A DNA stretch of 34,307 nucleotides from Hyphomicrobiales bacterium (GTDB lineage Bacteria > Pseudomonadota > Alphaproteobacteria > Rhizobiales > Xanthobacteraceae). A model generated the notes under the pieces. The model worked only from the letters and a program-made list of their open reading frames with translations, made no database searches and was not told where the DNA came from. Below are positions 1-8,151 of the stretch, in pieces. The DNA is taken from the NCBI GenBank assembly GCA_017305595.1, contig JAFKKL010000054.1, positions 1-34,307 on the forward strand, given 5' to 3'. Each line of letters begins with the position of its first letter. Positions within the stretch are counted from its first letter, which is position 1. Position numbers and translations under genes: made by a program.

Positions 1-554
1 GTGCCAAGACGGGCAAGCCCGCGGCCGGCGCGGTGTGGCTCAACGCCGCCATGCTGAGCCCCTACGACTACTGGCAGTACTGGCGCAACACCGAGGATGC
101 CGACGTCGAACGCTTCCTCAAGCTATTCACCACCTTGCCGTTGGATGAGGTCGCACGCCTTGCCGCTTTGCAGGGCCAGGAGATCAACGAGGCCAAGAAG
201 GTGCTGGCGACCGAGGCCACGGCGCTGATGCATGGTCGTGCGCAGGCTGAGGCTGCATCCGAAACGGCGCGGAAAACCTTCGAGGAAGGCGCCATCGCCA
301 GTGATCTGCCGACGATCGAGATCACCGCGGCCGAACTGGACGAGGGCATCGGCGTGTTGGGTGCGTTCGTGCGTGCTGGGCTCGTCGCCTCCAACGGCGA
401 AGCGCGGCGGCAAATCAAGAGTGGCGGCCTGCGCGTCAACGACGCGGCGGTGAGCGACGACAAGGTGATCCTGACCAGCGCCAACCTGACGCCGGACGGC
501 GTCATCAAGCTGTCGATGGGCAAGAAGCGCCACGTCCTGCTCAAGATCGCATAG
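1..554 (+). CDS. tyrS: tyrosyl-tRNA synthetase, 3' part (truncated by window edge)
   Basis: C-terminal part of a class I tyrosyl-tRNA synthetase, which charges tRNA-Tyr in the cytoplasm. The frame is open from base 3 to the TAG at 552-554, and the true start lies left of the window. The first visible residues, [13 protein letters not shown], align with the KMSKS-loop region of bacterial TyrS (KFGKT in E. coli as I recall it). Next comes the conserved [17 protein letters not shown] block and helical linker, and the last 70 or so residues form an S4 RNA-binding domain ([25 protein letters not shown]). The signature loop reads KTGKP, a departure from KMSKS/KFGKT that deserves a check against relatives. 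A strong hairpin follows the stop codon. Confidence 0.95.
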   Translation, partial: AKTGKPAAGAVWLNAAMLSPYDYWQYWRNTEDADVERFLKLFTTLPLDEVARLAALQGQEINEAKKVLATEATALMHGRAQAEAASETARKTFEEGAIASDLPTIEITAAELDEGIGVLGAFVRAGLVASNGEARRQIKSGGLRVNDAAVSDDKVILTSANLTPDGVIKLSMGKKRHVLLKIA

Positions 555-575
555 GCCTATTCGCAGAACGACGTT

Positions 576-609
576 GTCCTCCATGGGCGAAATGCGCTCC
601 ATGGAGGAC
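576..609 (+). terminator. Hairpin between tyrS and the MFS gene; its 3' arm contains the MFS ribosome binding site
   Basis: Perfect 11-bp arms GTCCTCCATGG (576-586) and CCATGGAGGAC (599-609). An inner GCG (587-589) can also pair with CGC (595-597) around a short AAATG loop. No T-run follows, so a classical intrinsic terminator is not obvious. The right arm contains GGAGG (603-607), the only Shine-Dalgarno sequence for the ATG at 611, so the folded form would hide it. Whether it acts as terminator, translational switch or both is inference. Confidence 0.5.
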
Positions 610-610
610 C

Positions 611-1882
611 ATGGCCGCTGAACAGTCTTTCGCCCATCCTGACATCACCCCCTTTAAACCGACGCGCGCTGCGTGGGCCGTTCTCGGCCTCTGCTTCGCT
701 CTGGCGCTGCTGGGGCGCGGCATGGCAGAAACCTTCCCGGTCTTCCTGCTGCCTATCTCAAACGACTTCGGCTGGGCGCGCGCCGACGTCATTTCGATCT
801 ACGCACTGGCGTCGCTGTCGATGGGTCTATCGTCGCCGTTCGTCGGGCGGCTGTTCGACTTCTCCGGTCCTCGTGCCGTCTACGGTCTCGGCCTGCTGCT
901 GCTTGGTGCGGGCGTGTCGCTCGCGGCGTTCGCCAATACATTGTGGCAATTGCAGGCCTGCATGGGCATTGCCGTCGGGCTCGGCATGGCCTGCCTTGGC
1001 AATGTCCCGAGTTCGCTGCTGCTGGGGCGCTGGTTCGGCAACCGGCTGCCGACCGCGATGGCAATCGTCTATTCAGCGAACGGCGCCGGCGTGCTCACGC
1101 TGGTGCCGCTGTCGCAAGTGCTGATCGATCATTTCGAATGGCGCAACAGCTATCACCTGCTGGGCAGCGTCTTGCTGTTTTTGCTGATCCCGCTTCTGCT
1201 GTTGCCATGGCGGCGCATTGCCAAGCAAACCGCGCGCGTCTCGGGCGAAGCAGCGGTCAAGGCGGTGGCGACGCCGGCGACGACCATCAACGAGATCGAA
1301 TGGACTTTGCTGAGCGCGATGCGCCATCACGCGTTCTGGGCATTGTTCAGCACGTTCTTCTTCACGGCGATCGGCGTCTACACCATCGGCGTCCAGGTCG
1401 TCGCTTATCTGATCGAATCCGGATTTCCACCGCTGCAAGCCGCCTCCGCATGGGGCTTGAGCGGCGTCGTGCTGGTGATCGGAATGCTGACGGTGAGTTG
1501 GCTCGATACGCTGATCGGCCGCCGCCGTGCGATCCTGTTCAGCTATGGACTGACGACGCTGGGCATCGTCTGCCTGTGGCTGCTCAGCCGGTTTCCAAAC
1601 CTGTGGCTGCTCGGCGGCTTCCTGGTTTGTTTCGGCAGCACCATCGGGTCGCGCGGCCCGCTGATCACGGCGGCTGCGATCAACATCTTTCACGGCAAGC
1701 GCGTCGGGACGATCTTCGGCACGATCTCGATCGGAAGTGGTCTCGGCTCAGCGCTCGGTGCTCTGGTCGGCGGCTTGATCCACGACTGGAGCCACAGCTA
1801 CGATCTGGTCATCGCCTTCGCGCTGGTGAATGTGCTGCTCGGCATGATTCCGTTCCTGACGGTGCGGGCGCTGCGCGAATAG
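611..1882 (+). CDS. MFS family transporter
   Basis: Major facilitator superfamily permease of 423 residues with about 12 hydrophobic membrane segments in two halves separated by a polar loop (around residues 200-225). A loop 2-3 signature, GRLFDFSGPRAV (residues 79-90), matches MFS motif A. The first membrane segment follows a short cytoplasmic tail at about residue 20. The substrate cannot be read from the sequence; the overall look resembles organic-anion/monocarboxylate-type MFS members, but this is weak. The start ATG at 611 has GGAGG only three bases upstream, inside the 3' arm of a hairpin. The gene runs toward the minus-strand AsmA-like gene, with 33 bp between the two stop codons. Confidence 0.85.
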   Translation: MAAEQSFAHPDITPFKPTRAAWAVLGLCFALALLGRGMAETFPVFLLPISNDFGWARADVISIYALASLSMGLSSPFVGRLFDFSGPRAVYGLGLLLLGAGVSLAAFANTLWQLQACMGIAVGLGMACLGNVPSSLLLGRWFGNRLPTAMAIVYSANGAGVLTLVPLSQVLIDHFEWRNSYHLLGSVLLFLLIPLLLLPWRRIAKQTARVSGEAAVKAVATPATTINEIEWTLLSAMRHHAFWALFSTFFFTAIGVYTIGVQVVAYLIESGFPPLQAASAWGLSGVVLVIGMLTVSWLDTLIGRRRAILFSYGLTTLGIVCLWLLSRFPNLWLLGGFLVCFGSTIGSRGPLITAAAINIFHGKRVGTIFGTISIGSGLGSALGALVGGLIHDWSHSYDLVIAFALVNVLLGMIPFLTVRALRE

Positions 1883-1915
1883 TCGTGCGCGATAATGCTG
1901 ATAGCCAGCGCTCAG

Positions 1916-4900
1916 TTACTGGGCGGGCGGAAGTTCGGTTGGATTGTAGTTCTGCTGTCGCCCGGTGTTGAACTCGAACACCTTGCGCAGCACGCCCGGC
2001 GCCATTGCCGAAATCGGATTGACGCGAAGGTCGGGCTTGCCGGGCGAGCCGACGACTTCATAGGTGACGCCGATCAGGCCCTCGTTGCTGCCCCCGAGCA
2101 GCATCCCGAACAACGGGATCTGTCCGAACATGTTGTTGAGGCCATAGAGCGGAACGAAGGTCCCGCTCATCCGCACCTGATTGGCCTGATAATCGATGCT
2201 GCCTTCCATGGTCGCGCCGATGGTCGGCCCCTTCACGACGCCTTCGCGAATGGTCAGCTTTCCGGCGTTGCGGGTGAATTCAGCGCGCAGCCGCGAGAAG
2301 GCGACGCCGGAGCGTCCGCCACCGGCGGGCAGTCCTGCCACCTCGTCGAGTTTCGCCTCGCCCTTGATGGCGAAGTTGCGAACGTTCACCAGGCCTTCCT
2401 TCGCCCGCGGCTCGACCGTCGGCGGCTCCATCGCGAGTTGAAGCTGACCGCCCATCATCTTGGCGTAGGTATCAGTGAAGCGGAAAAACGCGCCGGCGTC
2501 ATTGGTTTCAACGAAGATCACTTCGCGGCCCTGTGCAGGACGGCGCAGATCGCCGGTCAGCGGCGTATCGCGGCCGAGCTTGCCCTTGAGCGTAAACGTG
2601 CGGATAGCGCCATCCTTCCGCGACATTTTCAGATCGACGCCACGCACCGCCTCGCCATAGAAACCGGCCACCGCACCCAGCTTGAGATCGACGTCGAAAT
2701 CGATGCTCTTGGTTTTGCTCTTGGCGTCGGTGTCCTTGCCGGAGATCGCCGATTTGATGAATTGACGGCCATCGAACACGTCACCGCGCATCACGACCTT
2801 GATGGTTCCATCGTTGGCGCGCTCGGCCCGAAGCGAAGCCTTGTCGCCTTCGGACGGCGAGTAAGTCGGGAAATTGGCGTTTATCAGATTGTCGTTCTGG
2901 TCGACTTCGAGCGAGCCCTTGATCGACACGCCTCCGCCGTCGATGACGATATCCTCGAGCCGCGTCGATTGCGGTTTCTGCACGACGTTGAAAGTCGCGT
3001 GAGCGCCCTTCCCGGAAGGTTTGGTCCAGCCCGGCAGCAGATTGTCGAGTTTCAGCGGCGTGAGATCGGCGTCGATGGCAATCTTGCTGTCCGAACTGCC
3101 AATCCGTCCCGCAAGTTTCACGCCGACCGGACCGGTTGCACCCGGACCGAGGTCGAAGCCGAGCCGGGCGCGGCTGGCGTCGTCGAGCGTCGCTTGCATT
3201 TTGACGTCGGCATCGCCGTTGCCCAGTTTGCGATAGTCGAGGGACGCCGGCTGACCGTTGATCCGCACGTCGCCCTTGACCTGATAACCCTGATTGTTGG
3301 CGACGATCTTCATCGTCGAGGCTTCAAGTTTCTGGTTCATCACCAGACGATCGGCGGAAAATCCGGTGACGTCGGCGGTGATCGAATACGTGGTGTCAGC
3401 CTTGGTCAGTTCGCGCTTGATCGGAAGGCCGAGCGCGACCTGCGCGGTCACCGTTCCCTTGGCGGTGTTCGGATCGATCGGCGTATTGCTGAATTCGCTG
3501 AGGCGGTCGGACGAAAGGATTTCCGCGACCGCTGCGACCGGACCATCGAGCTTGAAGCGGACCCGCGCCGGCGCCGGCTTCGGCGCCATGTCCGGCACCT
3601 CGAAGACGGCATCGGAGACGTTCAGCTTCCGACCCCCGTTGGTATCGATGCTCCCCTGCCCGATAGTCACCGTGGCGGTTCGCCCGGTCACGCGTGCACG
3701 CAGGTCGGCGTTGTGGATCGATGGCAGTTCATCAACCGGATGCAGCGTGACGTTATTGGCGACGATATTGACCGAAAGACCATCCTCGGGAATCGGCGGC
3801 CCGGCGCGTGACAGATTGAAGAGCGGCGAGTTGACGCCGATATCAATACGCTGCAACGAACCCGCACCGATCCGCTCGGTGACCCACTCGCGCACTTCGG
3901 GGACGATGATGATCGGCCACATCCGCTTCAGCGCAGTGGCCGACATCGGCGTTCCAGCAAATCCCAGCGTCAGGCGCGGTTCGCCGGAATAATCCAGCGT
4001 GCCGGTGCCCGCGACGCCGATCTCGCCATTGCTGATGCTGGCCTGGTTCAGCAGTATCTTTTTATGCGTGGTATCGAACCGCATGCCGATGGCGATGCGG
4101 TTGAAGATCAACGGTGGTTCGTTGTTGACGCCGGCCAGCACGATGGTGCCGCCGCTGAAACCAAGCTGCCAGTCCGGCACCACATCGCCCGGCGGTTCCA
4201 GATGCGCCAGCAGGGTCACGCGGTTGGCACCCGAGACGATCTTGAACGGCGCCAGCAACACGCGGCGGCCGGCATCCCACTCGACACTCGCCTCGATCTG
4301 GTCGACGGCCATCGGATAGTCCGGTGTGTCGTGATCGATGATGGTCCCCTTACCTGCCTCCAGCTTGCCCCGGAAATAGGTCGGTAGCCCGTCGCGCCCG
4401 ATCTCCCCGCGCAACTCTCCCGTGAGGGGAAGATCGGCGCTGTAGTTCAAATCTTTCACCCGCAGCGCCAGCAGGATATTTTGTGTCGAAACCTTGTTGG
4501 CGCGAATATCGACCGATCGTACGCCGTTGCTCGGCGCGCCGATCTCGACGCGAAGCGACCACGCGTGCGCGCCTTCCTCGCCGAGGCTCAATGCGACACC
4601 GCCGGCGCTTGGGCGCCGCAGGCTAAGGCTGATGTTCTCGAAATTCCAGCGGTTGCCGCGCTGCTCATCGTCGACGATGAGGCGACCGTTCTTCAAGCCG
4701 ATCTCGTTGAGGTTCTGACCATCCAGTCCGGTCATGCTCAGGCCGTCAAGCCAGTCAAGCCCGGCCAGGAGTCCATTGCTGCCGGCGGAGTTCGCTCCGG
4801 GCGTCACAACCGGCGCGTCGCTCGGCGTCAGCGATGGCCCGGCAGATTGATCCGACGACGTTGGAGAACCGCCGTTCGACGCTGATGGTTCGACCGGCTT

Positions 4901-5623
4901 GGCCGTGCCGGCTGCAATGGGGCGGGCATTATCGCCGGTGGACACCGTGACTTCGCCGTCGGGCGTGATCCGCACCGCAAGAACGGCATCGACCAGTTTC
5001 AGACTCTCGGCGCGCAGCCGTCCCATCAGCAGCGCCATGCCCGACAGCCGCACTTCCGCTTTCGGCGCGCTGGCGATGATGGCGTGGTCGCGATCGCGCA
5101 CCACGATATCCCGAATGCGGACAGCCACACGGATGCGCCCGGCCCGTTCGATCTGCGTGCCCCCAATCTCAACGGTGTTACCCGGCCCGATATTGTCCTC
5201 GATGGCCCTGATCAACCACGGCGTTGCGATGTCGAGGCTGATGGGGCCGGCGCCGAGACGCCACCACAATCCGCCGAAAGCGATCACAAACACGACGACA
5301 AGCGCGAGACTGGTGATGAGAAGGCGTCGCAGCCAATGCGCGCTCCTCAGCCAACGGCCAAACACCATGAAGCGACCACCGATGCCGGAAAGGCTCGATC
5401 CGCGACGTCCCAGCAGGCGATCGGCTCGGTGGCGCGCGGCGTCGTCGTGACGCGGATCCCAATCGGCGTCATCCCAATCCGATAGCGCATCATCGGCACG
5501 GGAATTCAGCGCCGGGGGCGGTGGTTTCCGAGCCATTGCCTCTCGGTGCTGATGTTGACGACGGGCTTGCTCGCCGAGGGGCGTTCGCGCGGGGTTGCGT
5601 GACGAACGCTGATGCGGCGGCAT
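1916..5623 (-). CDS. AsmA/YhdP-like large envelope protein (DUF3971 family)
   Basis: A 1235-residue protein with a Pro/Arg/Asp-rich cytoplasmic N-terminus, one membrane segment (LLITSLALVVVFVIAFGGLWW, near residue 105) and a very long, mostly beta-strand periplasmic region. This is the layout of the AsmA/YhdP/TamB-like proteins, which are thought to form hydrophobic grooves that move phospholipid between inner and outer membranes. The last 250 residues (SGVAFSRLRAEFTRNAGKLTIREGV and the GSIDYQANQVRMSGTFVPLYGLN region, read in parts) match the AsmA-like C-terminal region and the DUF3971 proteins of Rhizobiales. I chose ATG 5623 because GAGGA lies ten bases upstream (5634-5638). A TTG at 5632 would add three residues, and an ATG about 30 residues inside (MARKPPPP) is a weaker alternative. 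It is divergent from the peroxiredoxin gene. Confidence 0.85.
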   Translation of the reverse strand: MPPHQRSSRNPARTPLGEQARRQHQHREAMARKPPPPALNSRADDALSDWDDADWDPRHDDAARHRADRLLGRRGSSLSGIGGRFMVFGRWLRSAHWLRRLLITSLALVVVFVIAFGGLWWRLGAGPISLDIATPWLIRAIEDNIGPGNTVEIGGTQIERAGRIRVAVRIRDIVVRDRDHAIIASAPKAEVRLSGMALLMGRLRAESLKLVDAVLAVRITPDGEVTVSTGDNARPIAAGTAKPVEPSASNGGSPTSSDQSAGPSLTPSDAPVVTPGANSAGSNGLLAGLDWLDGLSMTGLDGQNLNEIGLKNGRLIVDDEQRGNRWNFENISLSLRRPSAGGVALSLGEEGAHAWSLRVEIGAPSNGVRSVDIRANKVSTQNILLALRVKDLNYSADLPLTGELRGEIGRDGLPTYFRGKLEAGKGTIIDHDTPDYPMAVDQIEASVEWDAGRRVLLAPFKIVSGANRVTLLAHLEPPGDVVPDWQLGFSGGTIVLAGVNNEPPLIFNRIAIGMRFDTTHKKILLNQASISNGEIGVAGTGTLDYSGEPRLTLGFAGTPMSATALKRMWPIIIVPEVREWVTERIGAGSLQRIDIGVNSPLFNLSRAGPPIPEDGLSVNIVANNVTLHPVDELPSIHNADLRARVTGRTATVTIGQGSIDTNGGRKLNVSDAVFEVPDMAPKPAPARVRFKLDGPVAAVAEILSSDRLSEFSNTPIDPNTAKGTVTAQVALGLPIKRELTKADTTYSITADVTGFSADRLVMNQKLEASTMKIVANNQGYQVKGDVRINGQPASLDYRKLGNGDADVKMQATLDDASRARLGFDLGPGATGPVGVKLAGRIGSSDSKIAIDADLTPLKLDNLLPGWTKPSGKGAHATFNVVQKPQSTRLEDIVIDGGGVSIKGSLEVDQNDNLINANFPTYSPSEGDKASLRAERANDGTIKVVMRGDVFDGRQFIKSAISGKDTDAKSKTKSIDFDVDLKLGAVAGFYGEAVRGVDLKMSRKDGAIRTFTLKGKLGRDTPLTGDLRRPAQGREVIFVETNDAGAFFRFTDTYAKMMGGQLQLAMEPPTVEPRAKEGLVNVRNFAIKGEAKLDEVAGLPAGGGRSGVAFSRLRAEFTRNAGKLTIREGVVKGPTIGATMEGSIDYQANQVRMSGTFVPLYGLNNMFGQIPLFGMLLGGSNEGLIGVTYEVVGSPGKPDLRVNPISAMAPGVLRKVFEFNTGRQQNYNPTELPPAQ

Positions 5624-5823
5624 CAATGCCAATCCTCGTTGAACCTGTTAGAATCCATGCGTGCCATGCGGCATGAAGCGCCAGACGGTGTAATCGAATC
5701 CCAGTAACCATATCGCGGGGCAGGCCCGTTTGCCCAGCAACAAGGACGTGGTTGGGATGATTCCGCTGCCCTGTCGTATCGTGCTGCCCAATGGACCTGT
5801 CGAAAGCGACGAAAGGAAGGCGT

Positions 5824-6639
5824 ATGTCCAAGAAAACGCATAAGAAAGCCTCCAAACCCAAGGTCGGAGTCAAGGCCGGGGTGAAGGCAAAGGCATCCGC
5901 CAAGAAGACCGCCAGTGCCGCCTCGAAAGCCGGCGCCAAGACGAAATCGAAATCCGGCCCATCCGCGGTCGGCGCGCGCAAGGCGACATCCGTCAAAGGG
6001 GCGAGGAAAGCGGCATCCAGCACCGGCGGCTCCTCGAGCAAGGCAAAGGGGCCGGCAAAGAAGGCCATCGCGAAGGCGCCGGCCGCTTCCAAATCGCGTA
6101 CCGCGATTCGCGTGGCTCTGAAGCCGATGTCCCCTGAACCCGCGCGCCAGGACGCAAAGGCTGAACAGGCCGGCAAGGGATTGACGGTCGGAAGCAAAGT
6201 CCCGGCGTTTCAACTGCCCCGCGATGGCGGCGCGACCGTGTCGCTCGATTCGTTCGCGGGCCGAAAGCTGGTGTTGTTCTTCTATCCGCGCGCCAGCACG
6301 CCCGGTTGCACTAAGGAAGCGATGGATTTTTCCCGGTTGTCAGGCGCCTTCGCGGCCCTCGACACTGACGTCGTCGGCGTTTCCGCCGATCCGCAACGTG
6401 CGCAGGAGACCTTCCGCGACAAGCACGATCTGACCGTGCCGCTGCTGTCCGACGAAGCGCATACGGTGCTGGAGGCGTTCGGTGTCTGGGGCGATAAATC
6501 CTTATATGGCAAAATCTTCCAGGGAATTATTCGCACAACGGTTCTGATCGGACCAGACGGACGCGTGATCAACATCTGGCGCAATGTCAAAGTCGACGGC
6601 CACGCCGACGCGGTGTTGAGTTACGTCGAAAATCTGTAA
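5824..6639 (+). CDS. Bcp/PrxQ-type peroxiredoxin with histone H1-like N-terminal tail
   Basis: A 271-residue protein in two parts. Residues 1 to about 120 are low-complexity Lys/Ala/Ser (KKTHKKASKPKVGVKAGVKA and similar), like histone H1 or the bacterial H1-like proteins. Residues 125-271 form a peroxiredoxin of the Bcp family, which reduces hydroperoxides at the peroxidatic cysteine of the STPGCTKEA motif. The resolving cysteine usually found five residues later in E. coli Bcp is Met here (CTKEAM), and the protein has no other cysteine, so it should work as a 1-Cys enzyme needing an outside thiol. ATG 5824 has AAGGAAGG just upstream (5813-5820); an in-frame ATG at 5791 lacks this. The basic tail suggests DNA or RNA binding (inference). 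Confidence 0.9.
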   Translation: MSKKTHKKASKPKVGVKAGVKAKASAKKTASAASKAGAKTKSKSGPSAVGARKATSVKGARKAASSTGGSSSKAKGPAKKAIAKAPAASKSRTAIRVALKPMSPEPARQDAKAEQAGKGLTVGSKVPAFQLPRDGGATVSLDSFAGRKLVLFFYPRASTPGCTKEAMDFSRLSGAFAALDTDVVGVSADPQRAQETFRDKHDLTVPLLSDEAHTVLEAFGVWGDKSLYGKIFQGIIRTTVLIGPDGRVINIWRNVKVDGHADAVLSYVENL

Positions 6640-6643
6640 TGGC

Positions 6644-6660
6644 ATTTTCTCAAAATTAAC
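6644..6660 (+). promoter_or_regulatory. Possible degenerate CtrA site upstream of the M23 peptidase gene
   Basis: The sequence TTTT-CTCAAAA-TTAAC has one perfect half (TTAAC) and correct seven-base spacing for the alphaproteobacterial CtrA box TTAA-N7-TTAAC, but only two of four matches in the other half. It ends 69 bp before the ATG at 6730. A cell-wall hydrolase is a plausible CtrA target. Weak alone; more interesting because a perfect box precedes amiC in the same window. Confidence 0.25.
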
Positions 6661-6729
6661 CATGAGGAGGTCAAATCGACATCAGTGTAAGGCCTAGCCG
6701 GCGAGTGTTCCGGTGGTGCGGGAGTACTG

Positions 6730-8064
6730 ATGTCCAATCGTTCGAGCCACTATCCGGAACATTCGCACCCTCACCAGCCGCACCGCCATGGACACGCACC
6801 AACGCGCCGCCCTGCGGCGCCAGCCACAGCCGTTCGTCAGCGTGCTCGTCCGTCGAGCGCCTATGTCATTGCCCACGCCGGAAAGCAGATCCGCATCGGG
6901 CCCGTGATCGTCTGGATCGTCATCGGCACGGTCACCGCACTGGGCGCATGGTCGGCGGCGACAGCAACCTATTTCACCTTCCGGGACGACGTGCTGACCC
7001 GCCTGCTCGCCCGTCAGGCCGAGATGCAATATTCCTATGAGGATCGTATCGCCGAGCTGCGCGCCCGGATCGACCGCACCACCAGCCGTCAATTGCTGGA
7101 TCAGGAGCAGTTCGAACAGAAGCTCGACCAGATCATCCAGCGGCAGGCTGCGCTTGACCAGCGCACCGCCGCGCTCGGATCACTTCCTGACAATTCCGCG
7201 ACGGGATCGGTCAAGCCGGCGGCGCGCAGTCTCACCGAAAGGCTGTTCGGAAAATCGAAGCCCGCGCCGTTGCCAGAGAACGCTGCAACGCCCGGCCGCC
7301 AGTCCAGCCTGATGTCGCGGTCCGGCGCCAAGCTGGCAAAAGGCACCAACGTCAACGACACCATCGCGGGCCTACAGGCGTCGCTGGATCGTGTCGAACA
7401 GCGTCAGATGGCGATGCTGACTTCGGCGGAGACGAGCTACGACACACGGATTCGGCGAATGAAGGGATTGGTTTCCGATCTCGGCCTGAGCCTGGCACGG
7501 CTTGAGGTCCACACGCCGCGCAAAGGCGTCGGCGGTCCTTACGTGCCGGTGAAGCTGAATGGTCACGGTGGCGCGTTCGAGCAGCAACTCTCCCGTGTCA
7601 GCATTTCACGCGCCCAGCTCGACCAGTTGTCGAGGACGCTCGCGCAGGTCCCCTACCGGACTCCGGTGCTGGGTGAAATCGAATTGTCTTCAGGCTTTGG
7701 CGTTCGCACCGATCCGTTCCTCGGCCGTCCTGCGATGCATACCGGCCTCGACTTCCGCGCTTCGACCGGCGATCCGGTTCGCGCCACCGCAAACGGCCGC
7801 GTGGTTTCGGCCGGATGGGCGGGAGGCTATGGCCGCATGGTCGAGATCGATCACGGCAACGGATTGTCGACCCGCTACGGTCACATGTCACGCATCAACG
7901 TCAAGGTCGGTGAGCATATCCATATCGGGCAGATCGTCGGCGAAGTCGGTTCGACCGGACGCTCAACGGGCCCGCATCTGCACTACGAAACCCGCATCGA
8001 TGGCGAAGCGGTGGACCCGCAACGCTTCCTGCGTGCCGGCGCGCGCTACGCCGCCGCACGCTGA
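6730..8064 (+). CDS. Membrane-anchored M23 family metallopeptidase
   Basis: Peptidoglycan endopeptidase (LytM/M23) or M23-type amidase activator, 444 residues. It has a His/Pro/Arg-rich cytoplasmic N-terminus, one membrane segment at about 55-80 (IGPVIVWIVIGTVTALGAW) and a coiled coil at about 85-150 (repeated Q/E/R-rich heptads), followed by a linker and a C-terminal M23 domain. The zinc and catalytic residues are present: H337 and D341 in MHTGLDF, and H416 and H418 in GPHLHYE; GHM around residue 385 is also conserved. A full zinc set suggests real activity rather than a degenerate EnvC-like activator. The start at 6730 has GGAG five bases upstream (6721-6724). Product location would be the periplasm, facing the cell wall. 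Confidence 0.92.
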   Translation: MSNRSSHYPEHSHPHQPHRHGHAPTRRPAAPATAVRQRARPSSAYVIAHAGKQIRIGPVIVWIVIGTVTALGAWSAATATYFTFRDDVLTRLLARQAEMQYSYEDRIAELRARIDRTTSRQLLDQEQFEQKLDQIIQRQAALDQRTAALGSLPDNSATGSVKPAARSLTERLFGKSKPAPLPENAATPGRQSSLMSRSGAKLAKGTNVNDTIAGLQASLDRVEQRQMAMLTSAETSYDTRIRRMKGLVSDLGLSLARLEVHTPRKGVGGPYVPVKLNGHGGAFEQQLSRVSISRAQLDQLSRTLAQVPYRTPVLGEIELSSGFGVRTDPFLGRPAMHTGLDFRASTGDPVRATANGRVVSAGWAGGYGRMVEIDHGNGLSTRYGHMSRINVKVGEHIHIGQIVGEVGSTGRSTGPHLHYETRIDGEAVDPQRFLRAGARYAAAR

Positions 8065-8067
8065 CGC

Positions 8068-8106
8068 GGCGGTCTGGCGATATCGATCCTACTGTTGTAG
8101 ACCGCC
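8068..8106 (+). terminator. Hairpin after the M23 peptidase gene
   Basis: Perfect 8-bp arms GGCGGTCT (8068-8075) and AGACCGCC (8099-8106) enclose a 23-nt loop, starting four bases after the M23 stop codon. No T-run follows, so this may act as an RNA 3'-end stabiliser or a weak terminator. Confidence 0.35.
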
Positions 8107-8151
8107 GGTTCTCGCGATAGCCAAACCGGCATCTGCACGGAGACATTTTGC

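Noticed and set aside
1895-3811. Plus-strand open frame of about 638 codons over the AsmA-like gene
   Set aside because: Shadow frame; no family match, no ribosome site, and the minus-strand gene has a clear domain architecture and membrane anchor.
6662-6697. Tiny ORF ATG AGG AGG ... TAG (11 codons) containing an orphan AGGAGG before the M23 gene
   Set aside because: The AGGAGG has no start codon at proper distance, the ORF has no ribosome site of its own, and an in-frame stop at 6688 rules out an upstream start for the M23 gene. Possibly chance.
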